Source: Phycisphaerae bacterium (GTDB taxonomy: Bacteria; Planctomycetota; Phycisphaerae; UBA1845). Taken from it: a DNA stretch of 64,000 nt. Below, piece after piece: positions 1 to 8,163 of this stretch. The notes beneath the pieces were generated by a model. It saw nothing but the letters and a program-made list of their open reading frames with translations. It made no database searches and had not been told where the DNA came from. Both the position numbers and the translations under genes were made by a program. The stretch lies in contig JAJDDQ010000064.1 of the NCBI GenBank assembly GCA_029260215.1, forward strand, positions 1-64,000. The letters are read 5' to 3'. How positions within the stretch are numbered: the first letter of the stretch is position 1; each line of letters starts with the position of its first letter.

Positions 1-94
1 GCAAAACTTCCCTGTCCATGACTATCTCCCGATTGAATAAAAGATCGTAACACGCCCGGAATTCTGACAGCCCCCCGCGCCCTGCGCAAGTAAA

Positions 95-562
95 GTGAGG
101 CGCGAATTATTCCACAGCGCCGAAGGAAATAGCCACACCCAGCGCGGTTGTCGCGGCGGTCCTGGTCGGCCAAAGGGCACGGTCCCTCTCTCAAAGATTC
201 GCCGCGAACTGCAGCAACTTTGGGACGATTTGGACGGCGTCGGCATGGTCCGAACGCTCGCGGCGAATGACCCCAAGTGGTTTGTGGAATCGGTCCTAGC
301 TTTGCTGCCGCGCGTGAAAGAGGTCGACGTGAGCCTACAAGTGAGCGCAGACATCCGGAGCACCGTCGCGGAGAGCATGAAGCAAACAACGGCGATGTTG
401 CGGAAGATGCGGGCGCAGGGGCAAATGACAGGCTTCACGCCATTCGCGTCGTTACCGCCTTCACATTCCGGTATTGGCGACGTGAAGCGCGACACGGACG
501 GTAACGGCTGCGAGCACGACGCAGACGGGCAGCTGGAAGGCCGGGCGGACTGTGGGCGGTGA
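95..562 (+). CDS. small-terminase-like / phage-type hypothetical protein
   Basis: A 155-residue protein if the GTG at 95 is used; no clear ribosome binding site fixes the start. A basic GRPKG stretch near residue 24 is followed by a helical segment (SKIRRELQQLWDDL) and then DPKWFVESVLALLPR. A basic GRPKG head plus a block ending in a -LLP(R/K)- motif is the pattern seen in small phage proteins often annotated near small terminase subunits, so a DNA-binding packaging or regulatory role is possible. The last 40 residues are low in predicted structure. It lies at the left edge of the visible part of an integrative element with all genes on the plus strand. The family call is inference; the reading frame itself is moderately secure. 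Confidence 0.5.
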   Translation: MRRELFHSAEGNSHTQRGCRGGPGRPKGTVPLSKIRRELQQLWDDLDGVGMVRTLAANDPKWFVESVLALLPRVKEVDVSLQVSADIRSTVAESMKQTTAMLRKMRAQGQMTGFTPFASLPPSHSGIGDVKRDTDGNGCEHDADGQLEGRADCGR

Positions 563-951
563 AAAGGCCAGTGGGCCAGCAAGAGCGGCAGTGGCTGCCT
601 GAGAGAGGCGGGGGTTCCATCGGTCGATCGTGGGGCACCAACCGCCGCGCCCAACACACCGTCATACCCCAGAACAGCGCGAGGCTGAAGGCCGCGTCGC
701 GGATTCTGAATGAGCCTTACGCGGCACCAGACGGTTCGCAGGCTCGAGGTATCTAACGGAGACCACTCGACGCCGACCCTACCGCGACAAGAAACATTGA
801 CTTTACGTCGCCGGCAAGATGCTGGACATTAAGCCGCAGTTCATCCTGAGCTACAATTGAGCGACCGCGTACACCGCGGGTCGTCACCGGTCCATGTCGC
901 GCGAGCGCGTTTCGCACCATCAACTGGGCTTCGGTCGGCGGACCGTCAAGG
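563..951. other. gap without a supported gene
   Basis: No convincing gene is seen here. A 65-codon frame from a GTG at 559 overlaps the preceding stop by 4 bases, but it has no recognisable motif and an arginine/glutamine-rich composition more like an out-of-frame reading. A minus-strand frame (753-989) is also unconvincing. The stretch may contain decayed element DNA. Confidence 0.4.
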
Positions 952-1665
952 ATGCTAGCCATGCGCAAAGCGTCAAGAGCCGGACCCAAGCAAGGCGACC
1001 GGGGCTGTCACCGGGGCAAAACGAAACCTACGTCAGAGCCTAACCCCACTACACCATGGTGCCCAATTAAGGTCGCGCCTGGCATCAAGCCGCTGATTCA
1101 GAATTGCACCGTCACAATGCTCGGTCCGGAATCGATCATTGGCGAGATCGTCACGGAAGATGGACAGCCGAAAACGAAGCAATTTCTGACGATGGCCGCC
1201 TCTGTTCAGGAAGTGGAAGCACTGGCGCATTTGCATCACGCCGCTGTACGGACGGGACAGGAGGATGCGAGTTCACTGTTCTCCCGTTTGGTCGTGGCGC
1301 GAGAACACCTGTTCGAGCTCTGGGACGACCTGAAGGTCCGTGGAAGGCCCTGCTGTACCCATGCGGATCTAACGGGAGTTGAACACGCGCTTCGCGACTG
1401 GGATGGCGGCCTAACGAGCGGGGAGAGCGAGGTGGACACGCTGGCATTGTGCCGCGAACTAGAGGAGTTGGAGGCCCGAATTGGACCCTCTAGAAGAAAA
1501 AAGGGCCGCCCAGTGACCACCGATCCGAAACGCGACAAGAGGTGGTACCAAGCGTGGAAATCCGGTGAGCACAAGACCTACGCCGACTGTGCACGCGCGC
1601 TCGACGTGCCCGAACAGGAGCTTAGACGTGCGATCGATCGGCATGAAAAGCGGATGTTCAAATAG
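952..1665 (+). CDS. hypothetical protein of the integrative element
   Basis: A 237-residue protein of unknown function; the start is uncertain, with ATGs at 952 and 961. The first 60 residues are proline- and lysine-rich and may be untranslated or disordered. The middle is helical (VQEVEALAHLHHAAVRTG and following). The C-terminus from about residue 185 (KKGRPVTTDPKRDKRWYQAW) has a basic GRP motif followed by YADCARALDVPEQELRRAID, which reads like a helix-turn-helix. This suggests a DNA-binding protein, by inference only. It sits between the terminase-like gene and the AlpA-like regulator in the same orientation. I do not recognise the family. Confidence 0.55.
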   Translation: MLAMRKASRAGPKQGDRGCHRGKTKPTSEPNPTTPWCPIKVAPGIKPLIQNCTVTMLGPESIIGEIVTEDGQPKTKQFLTMAASVQEVEALAHLHHAAVRTGQEDASSLFSRLVVAREHLFELWDDLKVRGRPCCTHADLTGVEHALRDWDGGLTSGESEVDTLALCRELEELEARIGPSRRKKGRPVTTDPKRDKRWYQAWKSGEHKTYADCARALDVPEQELRRAIDRHEKRMFK

Positions 1666-1750
1666 TAGTCAATCAAATTCTTTTTTCCTTCGCAAAAAAA
1701 CATCGCTGCGCAAGCCGCGCTACCCGCTGAACTTGCACGCAATCCCCGAA

Positions 1751-1785
1751 GAATAAACCCAAGGAATAAACCCCAGGACTTATTC
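1751..1785. repeat. tandem 13-bp iteron-like repeat plus inverted repeat upstream of the AlpA-like gene
   Basis: Two adjacent 13-bp copies, GAATAAACCCAAG at 1751-1763 and GAATAAACCCCAG at 1764-1776, differ at one position. The second copy's GAATAA (1764-1769) is matched by TTATTC at 1780-1785, which gives a small inverted repeat. The block lies about 75 bases before the AlpA-like gene and is AT-richer than its surroundings. It could be an operator, excisionase site or iteron; which one is not known. Confidence 0.55.
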
Positions 1786-1858
1786 TTTCCCAACCCGGGG
1801 TGATGGTGCCGGTGTACGCCGCGCGGTGCGGCTTGCGATAGATGGAGTTTGAACACTG

Positions 1859-2080
1859 ATGATTGAAGACCGCTTGATGCCGATTTCAGAGGTCGCAACC
1901 ACGCTGCACGTTTCGTCAAGGTCGATTCACAAGTGGCTGTCCGCAGGGCGTTTTCCGAAGCCACTGCGACTCGGTCGAGTGCTCAGGTGGCGCGTCTCCG
2001 ACGTTCGCCGGTTCATGGACTGTGATTGCAACATGGCAACCTATGACGGCGAAATGGACGCTGCGGGAGCGCGGCGATGA
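1859..2080 (+). CDS. AlpA/excisionase-type helix-turn-helix protein
   Basis: A 73-residue protein with a MerR-like excisionase fold: LMPISEVATTLHVSSRSIHKW followed by a wing containing GRFPKPLRLGRVLRWRVSDV and RRFM. This is the standard architecture of AlpA-family regulators and excisionases of prophages and integrative islands, which bind DNA to direct excision or activate element genes. It overlaps the following large gene by 4 bases (ATGA at 2077-2080), so the two are probably co-translated. The 13-bp repeats at 1751-1776 just upstream are candidate binding sites. The short C-terminal tail is cysteine-containing and shows no motif. Confidence 0.85.
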   Translation: MIEDRLMPISEVATTLHVSSRSIHKWLSAGRFPKPLRLGRVLRWRVSDVRRFMDCDCNMATYDGEMDAAGARR

Positions 2081-4548
2081 GCAAAAACGGGTGGAATACT
2101 GTCAATCGCCGCTCTCCATGTGAGATCTGCGGCAAAGATGACTGGTGTGCTCGCGCGGAGGACGGTGTCGCCCGCTGTATGCGCGCAAGCGATCCGCCGC
2201 CCGGTTGGAGCATGGTCAAACGCTGTGATGACGGAGGTGTCGTGTGCCGGCAATCGGTCGACGGCCTGCCGCCAGGAGCAGAAACGGTGCAACATGATGC
2301 ACCACCGCGGGATTGGGTGCATGAAGCAAGCGACTTCAGCAGAGCGATCACGCCTGAGCGTCTGCTGGCGCTCGCGGGAACGCTGGGCGTGCTGCCGGAC
2401 TCTTTGGAGACAATCAGCGTGGGCTGGCACGCGCCACGTGGGTGTTGGACCTTCCCGGAATGTGATGGCGACGGAAGGGTCATTGGTATTGCGCTGCGCC
2501 TGAGCGATGGCTCCAAAAACTTCATCAAGCATGGGAGGCGCGGGCTCGTTGTTCCCAGCAAACTCGCTCAGTTGCCCGACCCCGTCTTTATCGTCGAAGG
2601 GCCGAGCGATGTTGCGGCAGCGGTGACGCTTGGGGTTGCCGCAGTCGGACGCCCGAACAATCGAGGCGGAGTCGAACACCTCGCGCGTCTATTGCGAGAC
2701 CGCAAGATCATCATTGTCGGTGAGTTCGATCCCAAACCGGATGGCTCATGGCCTGGACGGGATGGTGCCCAGGCGGTTGCAGGAAACCTTGCCACGAAGT
2801 GGAAGAAGGCATTGCGATGGGCTTTGATGCCCGACAACGCCAAGGACGTCCGTTCCTGGCTTGGCGGCCAGAACATCGACCTGCATGAAGAGACGGCGTG
2901 TCGCGCCGCGGGACGCAAACTTGTGGCAGCGATTGAAAGCGCGGCGATCGAAATCAAGCCCGGAACCGGCGTAGCCAGCGTCGACTGGGAACCACCGGTT
3001 CCGTTAGGGCATTTCAATCTCCCGGAATTCCCGATCGAGTCGTTTCCAACGGGATTGTGCGTATTCCGCGAATTCTGCGCAGCGGTCGCAGAGTCATATC
3101 AAGTGCCGATCGACATGCCCGCCATGCTCATCCTCGCCGTTGGTGCTGCCGCTCTCGCCAAGCGCGTCAAGGTCCACGTCCGCGGTGATCACCACGAGCC
3201 GGTTAACATTTTTGTATCCGTCGCGATGGAGCCGGCCAATCGCAAGAGCGGTGTATTCCGAACTGTGGCTCAACCGCTCCAAGAATTCGAGCGTTCCGAA
3301 AACGAGCGTCTCGCACCGATCATCGAGGAGCGCCAAACTGAGCGAGAGATACTGGAGAAGAGGCTGGAAGAAGCCAAGAAGAAGGCGTCTAGGGCGAAGC
3401 CGGGAACGGAACGCAAGAAGCTAGCGAAAGACGCGCTCGATCTAACCGAGGAGCTACGCCAATTTGAGGTGCTGTTTCCACCTCGATACGTAGCAGACGA
3501 CGCGACGCCGGAAAGACTGACAACGCTGCTCAAGCACCACGGCGGGCGCATGGCGCTTCTGTCACCAGAAGGCGATACTTTTGACCTCATGGCTGGCCGG
3601 TACAGCAAGAACGGATGCACCAATCTCGGCGTCTACTTGAAGGCGCACGCTGGCGACGACATCCGAGTCGACAGGGTTGCGCGCCCGTCGGAATTCGTCC
3701 AAGAGCCCGCGTTGACCCTGGGCTTGGCCGTCCAACCGGACGTCTTGTGCGGCTTGATGGCGAAACCGGGGTTCCGTGGGCGTGGACTGCTCGGGAGGTT
3801 TCTGTACTCAATGCCGGTATCGACGCTCGGGCACAGGAAGGTCGCTTCGTCCGCCATCCCACCAGCAGTTGCCTCGGCCTACCGCGAGGTCCTTGAATGT
3901 GCACTACGCCTTGAGCCCGCGCGCAATGAATTGGGTCGTGAGGTGTCTCACATTTTGGAAATCGGCAAGGACGCGCTCTACGAGTTAGATCGGTTTGCCA
4001 CATCGGTCGAGCGGGATCTCGGTGACGGTGGTCAATTCGAGGCGATGCGCGACTGGGGTGGAAAACTCGTGGGAGCCGTCTGCCGCATTGCCGGCATCTT
4101 TCACGGCCTTCAGGCGATTCCAGCCCTCTGCCCGTCCGCCAAGGCCATCGACGCGGAGACAATGCTTTGCGCAATCGCAATCGGCGAGTACTGCGTGCCG
4201 CACGCCAAGGCAGCGTATCACCAAATGGGAGCCGATCCAGCCGTCCGATTGGCGGAGCGCTTAATTAAGTGGCTGCGGAATGAGCGGGTCACGCAATTCA
4301 GCAAACGCGACGCGTTCAACTCGATACGCGGCATGATCCACCGCGTGGATGAACTTGAGATTCCTCTTCAGCTCCTGTGCGATCACTCGTTCGTTCGCTT
4401 GGTGGAGAATGACCGTCCCGGTCCAGGTCGAAGGCCGAGCCCCAAGTACGAAGTGAATCCGATATTCCTAGCGCAGAATACGCAGAATACACACAACGCG
4501 CTCGATGGCCTCAATTCTACGCATTCTGCGCAAAGGAGTTCGATGTGA
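2077..4548 (+). CDS. zinc-finger/TOPRIM/DUF3987 primase-helicase-like element protein
   Basis: An 823-residue protein. Residues 15-34 hold four cysteines (C15, C18, C24, C34) that look like a zinc finger of the primase type. Residues 168-262 form a TOPRIM-like domain with FIVEGPSD (E174) and a second acidic site EFDPK (D218). From about residue 340 to 740 the sequence matches the DUF3987 family, which is common in phages and integrative elements and associated with replication. A charged coiled coil of about 60 residues (roughly 405-465, rich in Glu/Lys/Arg) sits inside the DUF3987 region. It likely initiates element replication. It is coupled by overlap to the AlpA-like gene before it and the small gene after it. 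Confidence 0.8.
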   Translation: MSKNGWNTVNRRSPCEICGKDDWCARAEDGVARCMRASDPPPGWSMVKRCDDGGVVCRQSVDGLPPGAETVQHDAPPRDWVHEASDFSRAITPERLLALAGTLGVLPDSLETISVGWHAPRGCWTFPECDGDGRVIGIALRLSDGSKNFIKHGRRGLVVPSKLAQLPDPVFIVEGPSDVAAAVTLGVAAVGRPNNRGGVEHLARLLRDRKIIIVGEFDPKPDGSWPGRDGAQAVAGNLATKWKKALRWALMPDNAKDVRSWLGGQNIDLHEETACRAAGRKLVAAIESAAIEIKPGTGVASVDWEPPVPLGHFNLPEFPIESFPTGLCVFREFCAAVAESYQVPIDMPAMLILAVGAAALAKRVKVHVRGDHHEPVNIFVSVAMEPANRKSGVFRTVAQPLQEFERSENERLAPIIEERQTEREILEKRLEEAKKKASRAKPGTERKKLAKDALDLTEELRQFEVLFPPRYVADDATPERLTTLLKHHGGRMALLSPEGDTFDLMAGRYSKNGCTNLGVYLKAHAGDDIRVDRVARPSEFVQEPALTLGLAVQPDVLCGLMAKPGFRGRGLLGRFLYSMPVSTLGHRKVASSAIPPAVASAYREVLECALRLEPARNELGREVSHILEIGKDALYELDRFATSVERDLGDGGQFEAMRDWGGKLVGAVCRIAGIFHGLQAIPALCPSAKAIDAETMLCAIAIGEYCVPHAKAAYHQMGADPAVRLAERLIKWLRNERVTQFSKRDAFNSIRGMIHRVDELEIPLQLLCDHSFVRLVENDRPGPGRRPSPKYEVNPIFLAQNTQNTHNALDGLNSTHSAQRSSM

Positions 4549-4781
4549 TTCCAGCGATCGATAGACTCCGGTCGCTCCGTGCAGGCCAGTTGCCTCTCAC
4601 CGATTCGGATCGGTTGGAACCGGACGTGTGCCCTGAAAAACTGCCCGAGGAATGGAGAGAAATGTACGAGGAGCGTGCCGCGATTCGTGAATACGACGGC
4701 GGCCAGGCTCGTGAGCATGCCGAGGCTGAAGCGTTGTGCGAAACGCTGGCCGCAATGAGGCGAACGGAGAAAGCAGAGTAA
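4545..4781 (+). CDS. small acidic element protein
   Basis: A 78-residue protein starting at a GTG that overlaps the stop of the preceding DUF3987 gene (GTGA), which supports translational coupling. The sequence is charged and mostly helical (EEWREMYEERAAIREYDGG) and resembles small accessory proteins that follow primase-like genes on mobile elements. No catalytic or DNA-binding motif is visible and the function is unknown. The promoter of the next gene begins 5 bases after its stop codon. Confidence 0.6.
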   Translation: MIPAIDRLRSLRAGQLPLTDSDRLEPDVCPEKLPEEWREMYEERAAIREYDGGQAREHAEAEALCETLAAMRRTEKAE

Positions 4782-4785
4782 TAAC

Positions 4786-4814
4786 GTGACAGGATATCAT
4801 TCATAGGATATACT
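4786..4814 (+). promoter_or_regulatory. leaderless-type promoter with operator-like repeats for the XRE regulator
   Basis: A -35-like GTGACA at 4786-4791 and a -10-like TATACT at 4809-4814 are separated by 17 bases. The predicted start site falls at or beside the ATG at 4821, so the mRNA would be leaderless. GGATAT occurs as a direct repeat (4792-4797 and 4806-4811), and ATATC/GATAT form an inverted repeat (4794-4798 and 4807-4811) overlapping the -10. This fits autorepression by the XRE protein, by inference. Confidence 0.5.
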
Positions 4815-4820
4815 GGGATC

Positions 4821-5048
4821 ATGCAAACGACCACAGAAATCGCCGAACGGCTTCGAGCCGAGATCAAGCGGTCCGGGCGCAGCCTGTATGACATCACCAA
4901 GTCTGCGGGTCTCGGTTATGCCGCGGTCCACCGGATCGCCAACGGACAACAGGACGGCATGACGATCGCAACGTTGGTGCGACTAGCGACAGCGTTGGGC
5001 TTGAGCATCGAATTCCGCCGTGTGCGGCAAAGCAAATCTGGAGGATAG
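4821..5048 (+). CDS. Cro/XRE-family transcriptional regulator
   Basis: A 75-residue single-domain helix-turn-helix protein. The recognisable core is RSLYDITKSAGLGYAAVHRI, continuing through ANGQQDGMTIATLVRLATAL, with helix 2-turn-helix 3 around residues 23-40. This size and fold fit a phage-type repressor. It sits directly upstream of the integrase and downstream of the replication gene, with its own promoter-like sequence overlapping repeats at 4786-4814, so it may set the balance between quiescence and excision of the element. The role is inferred from family and position. Confidence 0.85.
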   Translation: MQTTTEIAERLRAEIKRSGRSLYDITKSAGLGYAAVHRIANGQQDGMTIATLVRLATALGLSIEFRRVRQSKSGG

Positions 5049-5055
5049 GAGAATC

Positions 5056-6552
5056 ATGGCCAGGGTCTTCAAACCAACGTATACGGCGAAGGCGCGCGGC
5101 GGCGGACGTGTGACCAAGACTGCCCGAAAATGGTACGTCGAGTACCGCGATGCCGACGGGACTGTACGTCGCAAGGCTGGCTACAATGACAAAGCCGCGA
5201 CGCAGCAACTTGCGGCTCAAATGGAGCGTGAGACGGAGGGACGTAAGTCCGGTCTGATCGATCGATTCGCTGAACATCGGAAACGACCGCTACGCGATCA
5301 TGTGGCCGACTGGGAATCGACTCTAATCTCCAAGGGCGCAACAGCGAAACATGTTGCTATGAGCGTGAGTCGCGTCAAGGCCGTCTTGAAGGGAACCAAG
5401 GCCGCATACTGGCCGGAATTGGACGCGAGTCGTGTGTCGGCGTTTCTTGCAAACCTCCGGAGACAAGGTGTGTCGGTCGAAACCGCCAATCACTATCTGC
5501 GGCGGATCAAGCAGTTTTGCCGTTGGATGGTCACCCTGCGACGAGCGGTGGACAATCCGCTGGCTAGCTTGTCGCTTCAGAACTCACGAGCTGACATTCG
5601 CCGAGAACGGCGAGCCCTATCAACCGACGAACTCGTGCAGCTAATTGCCTGTACGGAAAACGCTCCGACTTGGCGGACGATGACCGGGGCGGACCGAGCA
5701 ATACTCTACCACCTGGATGTCGAGACCGGACTGCGTGCGAACGAGCTACGCACTCTGACGTGGGGATCATTCGACCTCGACGCGACGCCGCCGACCGTAA
5801 CGGTCAAGGCCACATGCTCCAAGCATCGCCGAGACGACACACTGCCGCTGAGAACCCGTACGGCGCAAATGCTGGGCCTCTGGGGCGGTCAAGTGGGTTC
5901 GATGGATCGGAACGCCCGTGTGTTTGCTACGATGCCAGTCCGGACTGCGCATATGCTTCGCCTGGACTTGCGCCGTGCTCGGGCTCGATGGATTAGAGCG
6001 GTGGCAGACCAAGGCCTACGTCGAGAGCGGTGGCGGACGGACTTTTTGGCTGTTATCGACAACGCCGGGCGGGTGATCGATTTTCATGCCCTACGCCATA
6101 CATTCATTACGAGCCTCGCCCGTGGTGGCGTGCATCCGAAGTTGGCCCAAGCTCTGGCCCGTCATTCGACGATCACCCTGACGATGGACCGCTATAGCCA
6201 CACCGTCATCGGCGAGCAGGCGGACGCGTTGGCGGCGTTGCCCGACTTGACGCCGGATAGGTCATCGCCGGAACGGCACCGGGCCACCGGCACATACGAT
6301 GTAGCCCAAGATGTCTTGGCGTCTAACTTGGCGTTTTCCTTGTCGGAACGTAGTTCTTCAAGGGGGCTGGTCAGTTCATCGCAATGCACGAAAGAAGGTG
6401 AATCTCGACGTGCCGCCACCGATCATTACCCCTTGCGAGCGTTCAACGTAGATCAACGAGACTCGGTTGACGGCAGGCGGATTCAACAACTAGGGGCGAC
6501 AGGACTTGAACCTGTGACCAGCGGCTTAAAAGGCCGATGCTCTACCGACTGA
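5056..6552 (+). CDS. int: tyrosine recombinase (integrase) reading into tRNA-Lys
   Basis: A 498-residue site-specific recombinase. The ATG at 5056 is preferred over an upstream in-frame ATG at 5020 because GGAG lies just before it. The N-terminal part carries an arm-binding and a SAM-like core-binding region (about 80-170). The catalytic domain shows R227 (ETGLRANEL), H344xxR347 (HALRHTF), H370 (ARHST) and the nucleophile Y380 (DRYSH). About 118 residues follow the tyrosine, which is unusually long. The last 20 residues are encoded by sequence antisense to the 3' half of tRNA-Lys, so integration into the tRNA would set the C-terminus. The true functional end may be earlier than the stop at 6552. 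Confidence 0.92.
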   Translation: MARVFKPTYTAKARGGGRVTKTARKWYVEYRDADGTVRRKAGYNDKAATQQLAAQMERETEGRKSGLIDRFAEHRKRPLRDHVADWESTLISKGATAKHVAMSVSRVKAVLKGTKAAYWPELDASRVSAFLANLRRQGVSVETANHYLRRIKQFCRWMVTLRRAVDNPLASLSLQNSRADIRRERRALSTDELVQLIACTENAPTWRTMTGADRAILYHLDVETGLRANELRTLTWGSFDLDATPPTVTVKATCSKHRRDDTLPLRTRTAQMLGLWGGQVGSMDRNARVFATMPVRTAHMLRLDLRRARARWIRAVADQGLRRERWRTDFLAVIDNAGRVIDFHALRHTFITSLARGGVHPKLAQALARHSTITLTMDRYSHTVIGEQADALAALPDLTPDRSSPERHRATGTYDVAQDVLASNLAFSLSERSSSRGLVSSSQCTKEGESRRAATDHYPLRAFNVDQRDSVDGRRIQQLGATGLEPVTSGLKGRCSTD

Positions 6553-6563
6553 GCTACGCCCCC
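6491..6563 (-). tRNA. tRNA-Lys (anticodon TTT)
   Basis: Read on the minus strand from 6563 to 6491 this gives a 73-nt cloverleaf. The 7-bp acceptor pairs GGGGGCG with CGCCCCT and includes one G-U pair; the D arm is GCTC...GAGC. The anticodon loop CTTTTAA gives TTT, the T arm is ACAGG-TTCAAGT-CCTGT, and the discriminator is A. CCA is not encoded. The 3' half overlaps the integrase reading frame on the other strand and is the probable attachment site of the element to its left. Confidence 0.95.
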
Positions 6564-6570
6564 CTTGAAT

Positions 6571-6605
6571 CGTAACATCATTATCTGACAGGCGGTTCGG
6601 GTCAA
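6571..6605 (-). promoter_or_regulatory. possible tRNA-Lys promoter
   Basis: On the minus strand a TTGACC (6605-6600) lies about 17 bases before an AT-rich AATGAT, just upstream of the tRNA 5' end. The -35 match is good and the -10 match is weak. Confidence 0.3.
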
Positions 6606-6691
6606 GACGGGCACCGAGGCGGCCATCCCAATCGAACGCTTCTTGCTCTATGATGTCGCGATCGACCGTCCATCCGAGATCGGGAGACGCG

Positions 6692-7615
6692 ATGAGCGTT
6701 GAGATTGATTTCATCGATTGGCTGACCAAGCAGCAACCGCCGCGAGCGTCCGCTGGCAGCTTGACCGCAGGCGTCGGCGACGATATGGCTGGCGTGCGAC
6801 TAGGCACGGACACCGTCTGGGTCTCCAGCGACATGCTCCTTGACGGCGTTCATTTCGAGTCCGCCCGACACGGATTCCGCGCGATCGGTCGCAAAGCGGC
6901 GGCGTGCAGCCTCAGCGACTGTGCGGCCATGGCAGTCGAGCCGGTTGGTCTGACCGCATCCATCGCCTTGCCGAAAGGGGCGACCACGGAAGACGCGAAG
7001 GCGCTCTATCTCGGCCTGCGCGGCGCCGCTGACGCGTTCGACTGCCCCGTCATGGGCGGTGACACGACGGTTTGGCCTCATCCGCTGGCGATCGACGTGA
7101 CCGCATTGGGCCGACCGTTTCCGGGCATCGCTCCGGTTCGTCGAAACGGGGCTTGCGTTGGCGACACGCTTTACGTGACCGGCCCGCTCGGCGGCAGCTT
7201 GCAGGGTCGTCACATGACGTTCAGCCCCCGCGTCCGCGAGGCTCGGCTGCTGGCGGAGTCGCTCGGAAAACACTTGCACGCCATGATGGACATCAGCGAC
7301 GGGCTGTCGCTGGACCTGCATCGCATGTGTATTGCCTCCGGCGTCGGAGCAGAGTTGGAGGAGCGTCTTTTGGAGCGTGTCTTGAGCGAGGCGGCCAAGA
7401 CGGCGTCCGAGCGAGACGGTCGCAGCGCGCTCGATCACGCACTTTCGGACGGCGAGGATTTCGAATTGTTGATTTCCTGCGCGCAATCGGACGCGAGCGT
7501 TCCGGGTGTGGCGCTCTTTCCGGTCGGCGTCATTACCGAGCGCGGGTACACGTTGGTCAAACAGGACGGTGAAACTGTTATTCTGGAACCCAAAGGCTTC
7601 GAGCACGACGCATGA
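6692..7615 (+). CDS. thiL: thiamine-monophosphate kinase ThiL
   Basis: A 307-residue enzyme that phosphorylates thiamine monophosphate to thiamine diphosphate, the last step of cofactor synthesis in the cytoplasm. The PurM-like ATP-binding fold is recognisable: GVGDDMAGV near the N-terminus, SSDMLLDGVHF, AACSLSDCAAMA, MGGDTTV, MMDISDGLSLDL and ALSDGEDFELL. The ATG at 6692 is chosen over an in-frame ATG at 6650 because GGAG precedes it by about 5 bases and the family begins close to this point. Its stop overlaps the tsaE start by 4 bases, opening a five-gene chain. Confidence 0.93.
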   Translation: MSVEIDFIDWLTKQQPPRASAGSLTAGVGDDMAGVRLGTDTVWVSSDMLLDGVHFESARHGFRAIGRKAAACSLSDCAAMAVEPVGLTASIALPKGATTEDAKALYLGLRGAADAFDCPVMGGDTTVWPHPLAIDVTALGRPFPGIAPVRRNGACVGDTLYVTGPLGGSLQGRHMTFSPRVREARLLAESLGKHLHAMMDISDGLSLDLHRMCIASGVGAELEERLLERVLSEAAKTASERDGRSALDHALSDGEDFELLISCAQSDASVPGVALFPVGVITERGYTLVKQDGETVILEPKGFEHDA

Positions 7616-8085
7616 TCGAGCACACCTTCGTGACCAACTCCCTCGAAGAGACAGCCGATCTTGGCCGGCGCATCGGGCGATCGCTGCAAGCCGGCGCGTG
7701 CGTCGCGTTGAACGGCCCACTCGGCGCGGGCAAGACGCATCTGGTGAAGGGCATCGCCGTTGGCCTCGACGTGCCGAGCGATGTCATGGTCAACAGCCCC
7801 ACATTCGTCATCATCAACGAATACCCCGGTCGCTTAAACGTGTACCACATCGACGCCTATCGCCTCAGCGGTTCTGACGAATTGTCGGCGACGGGCTTCG
7901 ACGAGATGTTGGCATCGGGCGGCGTGATCCTGATCGAGTGGGCGGAACGCGTCGCCGACCTGCTGCCGACCAATCGACTCGACGTAAGGATCGAACACAC
8001 GGGCGACCACGCCCGGCGATTTGCGTTGCGAGCGGCGAAAGATTCGTGGCCTGCGCACGTGGACCAACCGTCCGACAGTGCTTGA
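7612..8085 (+). CDS. tsaE: tRNA threonylcarbamoyladenosine biosynthesis ATPase TsaE
   Basis: A 157-residue P-loop ATPase that works with TsaB and TsaD in forming t6A at position 37 of ANN-decoding tRNAs. The Walker A is GPLGAGKTHLVKG, preceded by the family N-terminal ETADLGRRIG. NSPTFVIINEY and the Walker B-like VILIEWAERV follow in the expected order. The length is typical. It overlaps thiL by 4 bases and its stop overlaps a -35-like element for rph, so rph may have both read-through and its own transcription. Confidence 0.93.
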   Translation: MIEHTFVTNSLEETADLGRRIGRSLQAGACVALNGPLGAGKTHLVKGIAVGLDVPSDVMVNSPTFVIINEYPGRLNVYHIDAYRLSGSDELSATGFDEMLASGGVILIEWAERVADLLPTNRLDVRIEHTGDHARRFALRAAKDSWPAHVDQPSDSA

Positions 8086-8110
8086 CACTCCCATGATGCA
8101 TCCATACGGT
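8082..8110 (+). promoter_or_regulatory. possible promoter ahead of rph
   Basis: A perfect -35 hexamer TTGACA (8082-8087) overlaps the tsaE stop and is followed after 17 bases by TACGGT (8105-8110), a weak -10. It lies 54 bases before the rph ATG at 8164. Confidence 0.35.
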
Positions 8111-8163
8111 TCACGCGCTGTGTGAATTTCGCTCAAACCAAGAATCAATCGGAAAAACCAAAC

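Noticed and set aside
22..657. A 211-residue minus-strand frame over the first plus-strand gene.
   Set aside because: It has a Pro/Ser/Arg-rich random composition and lies antisense to the better-supported plus-strand protein at 95-562.
559..756. A possible 65-residue gene overlapping the first gene by 4 bases.
   Set aside because: It has no motif and a shadow-like composition; the 4-base overlap is the only support.
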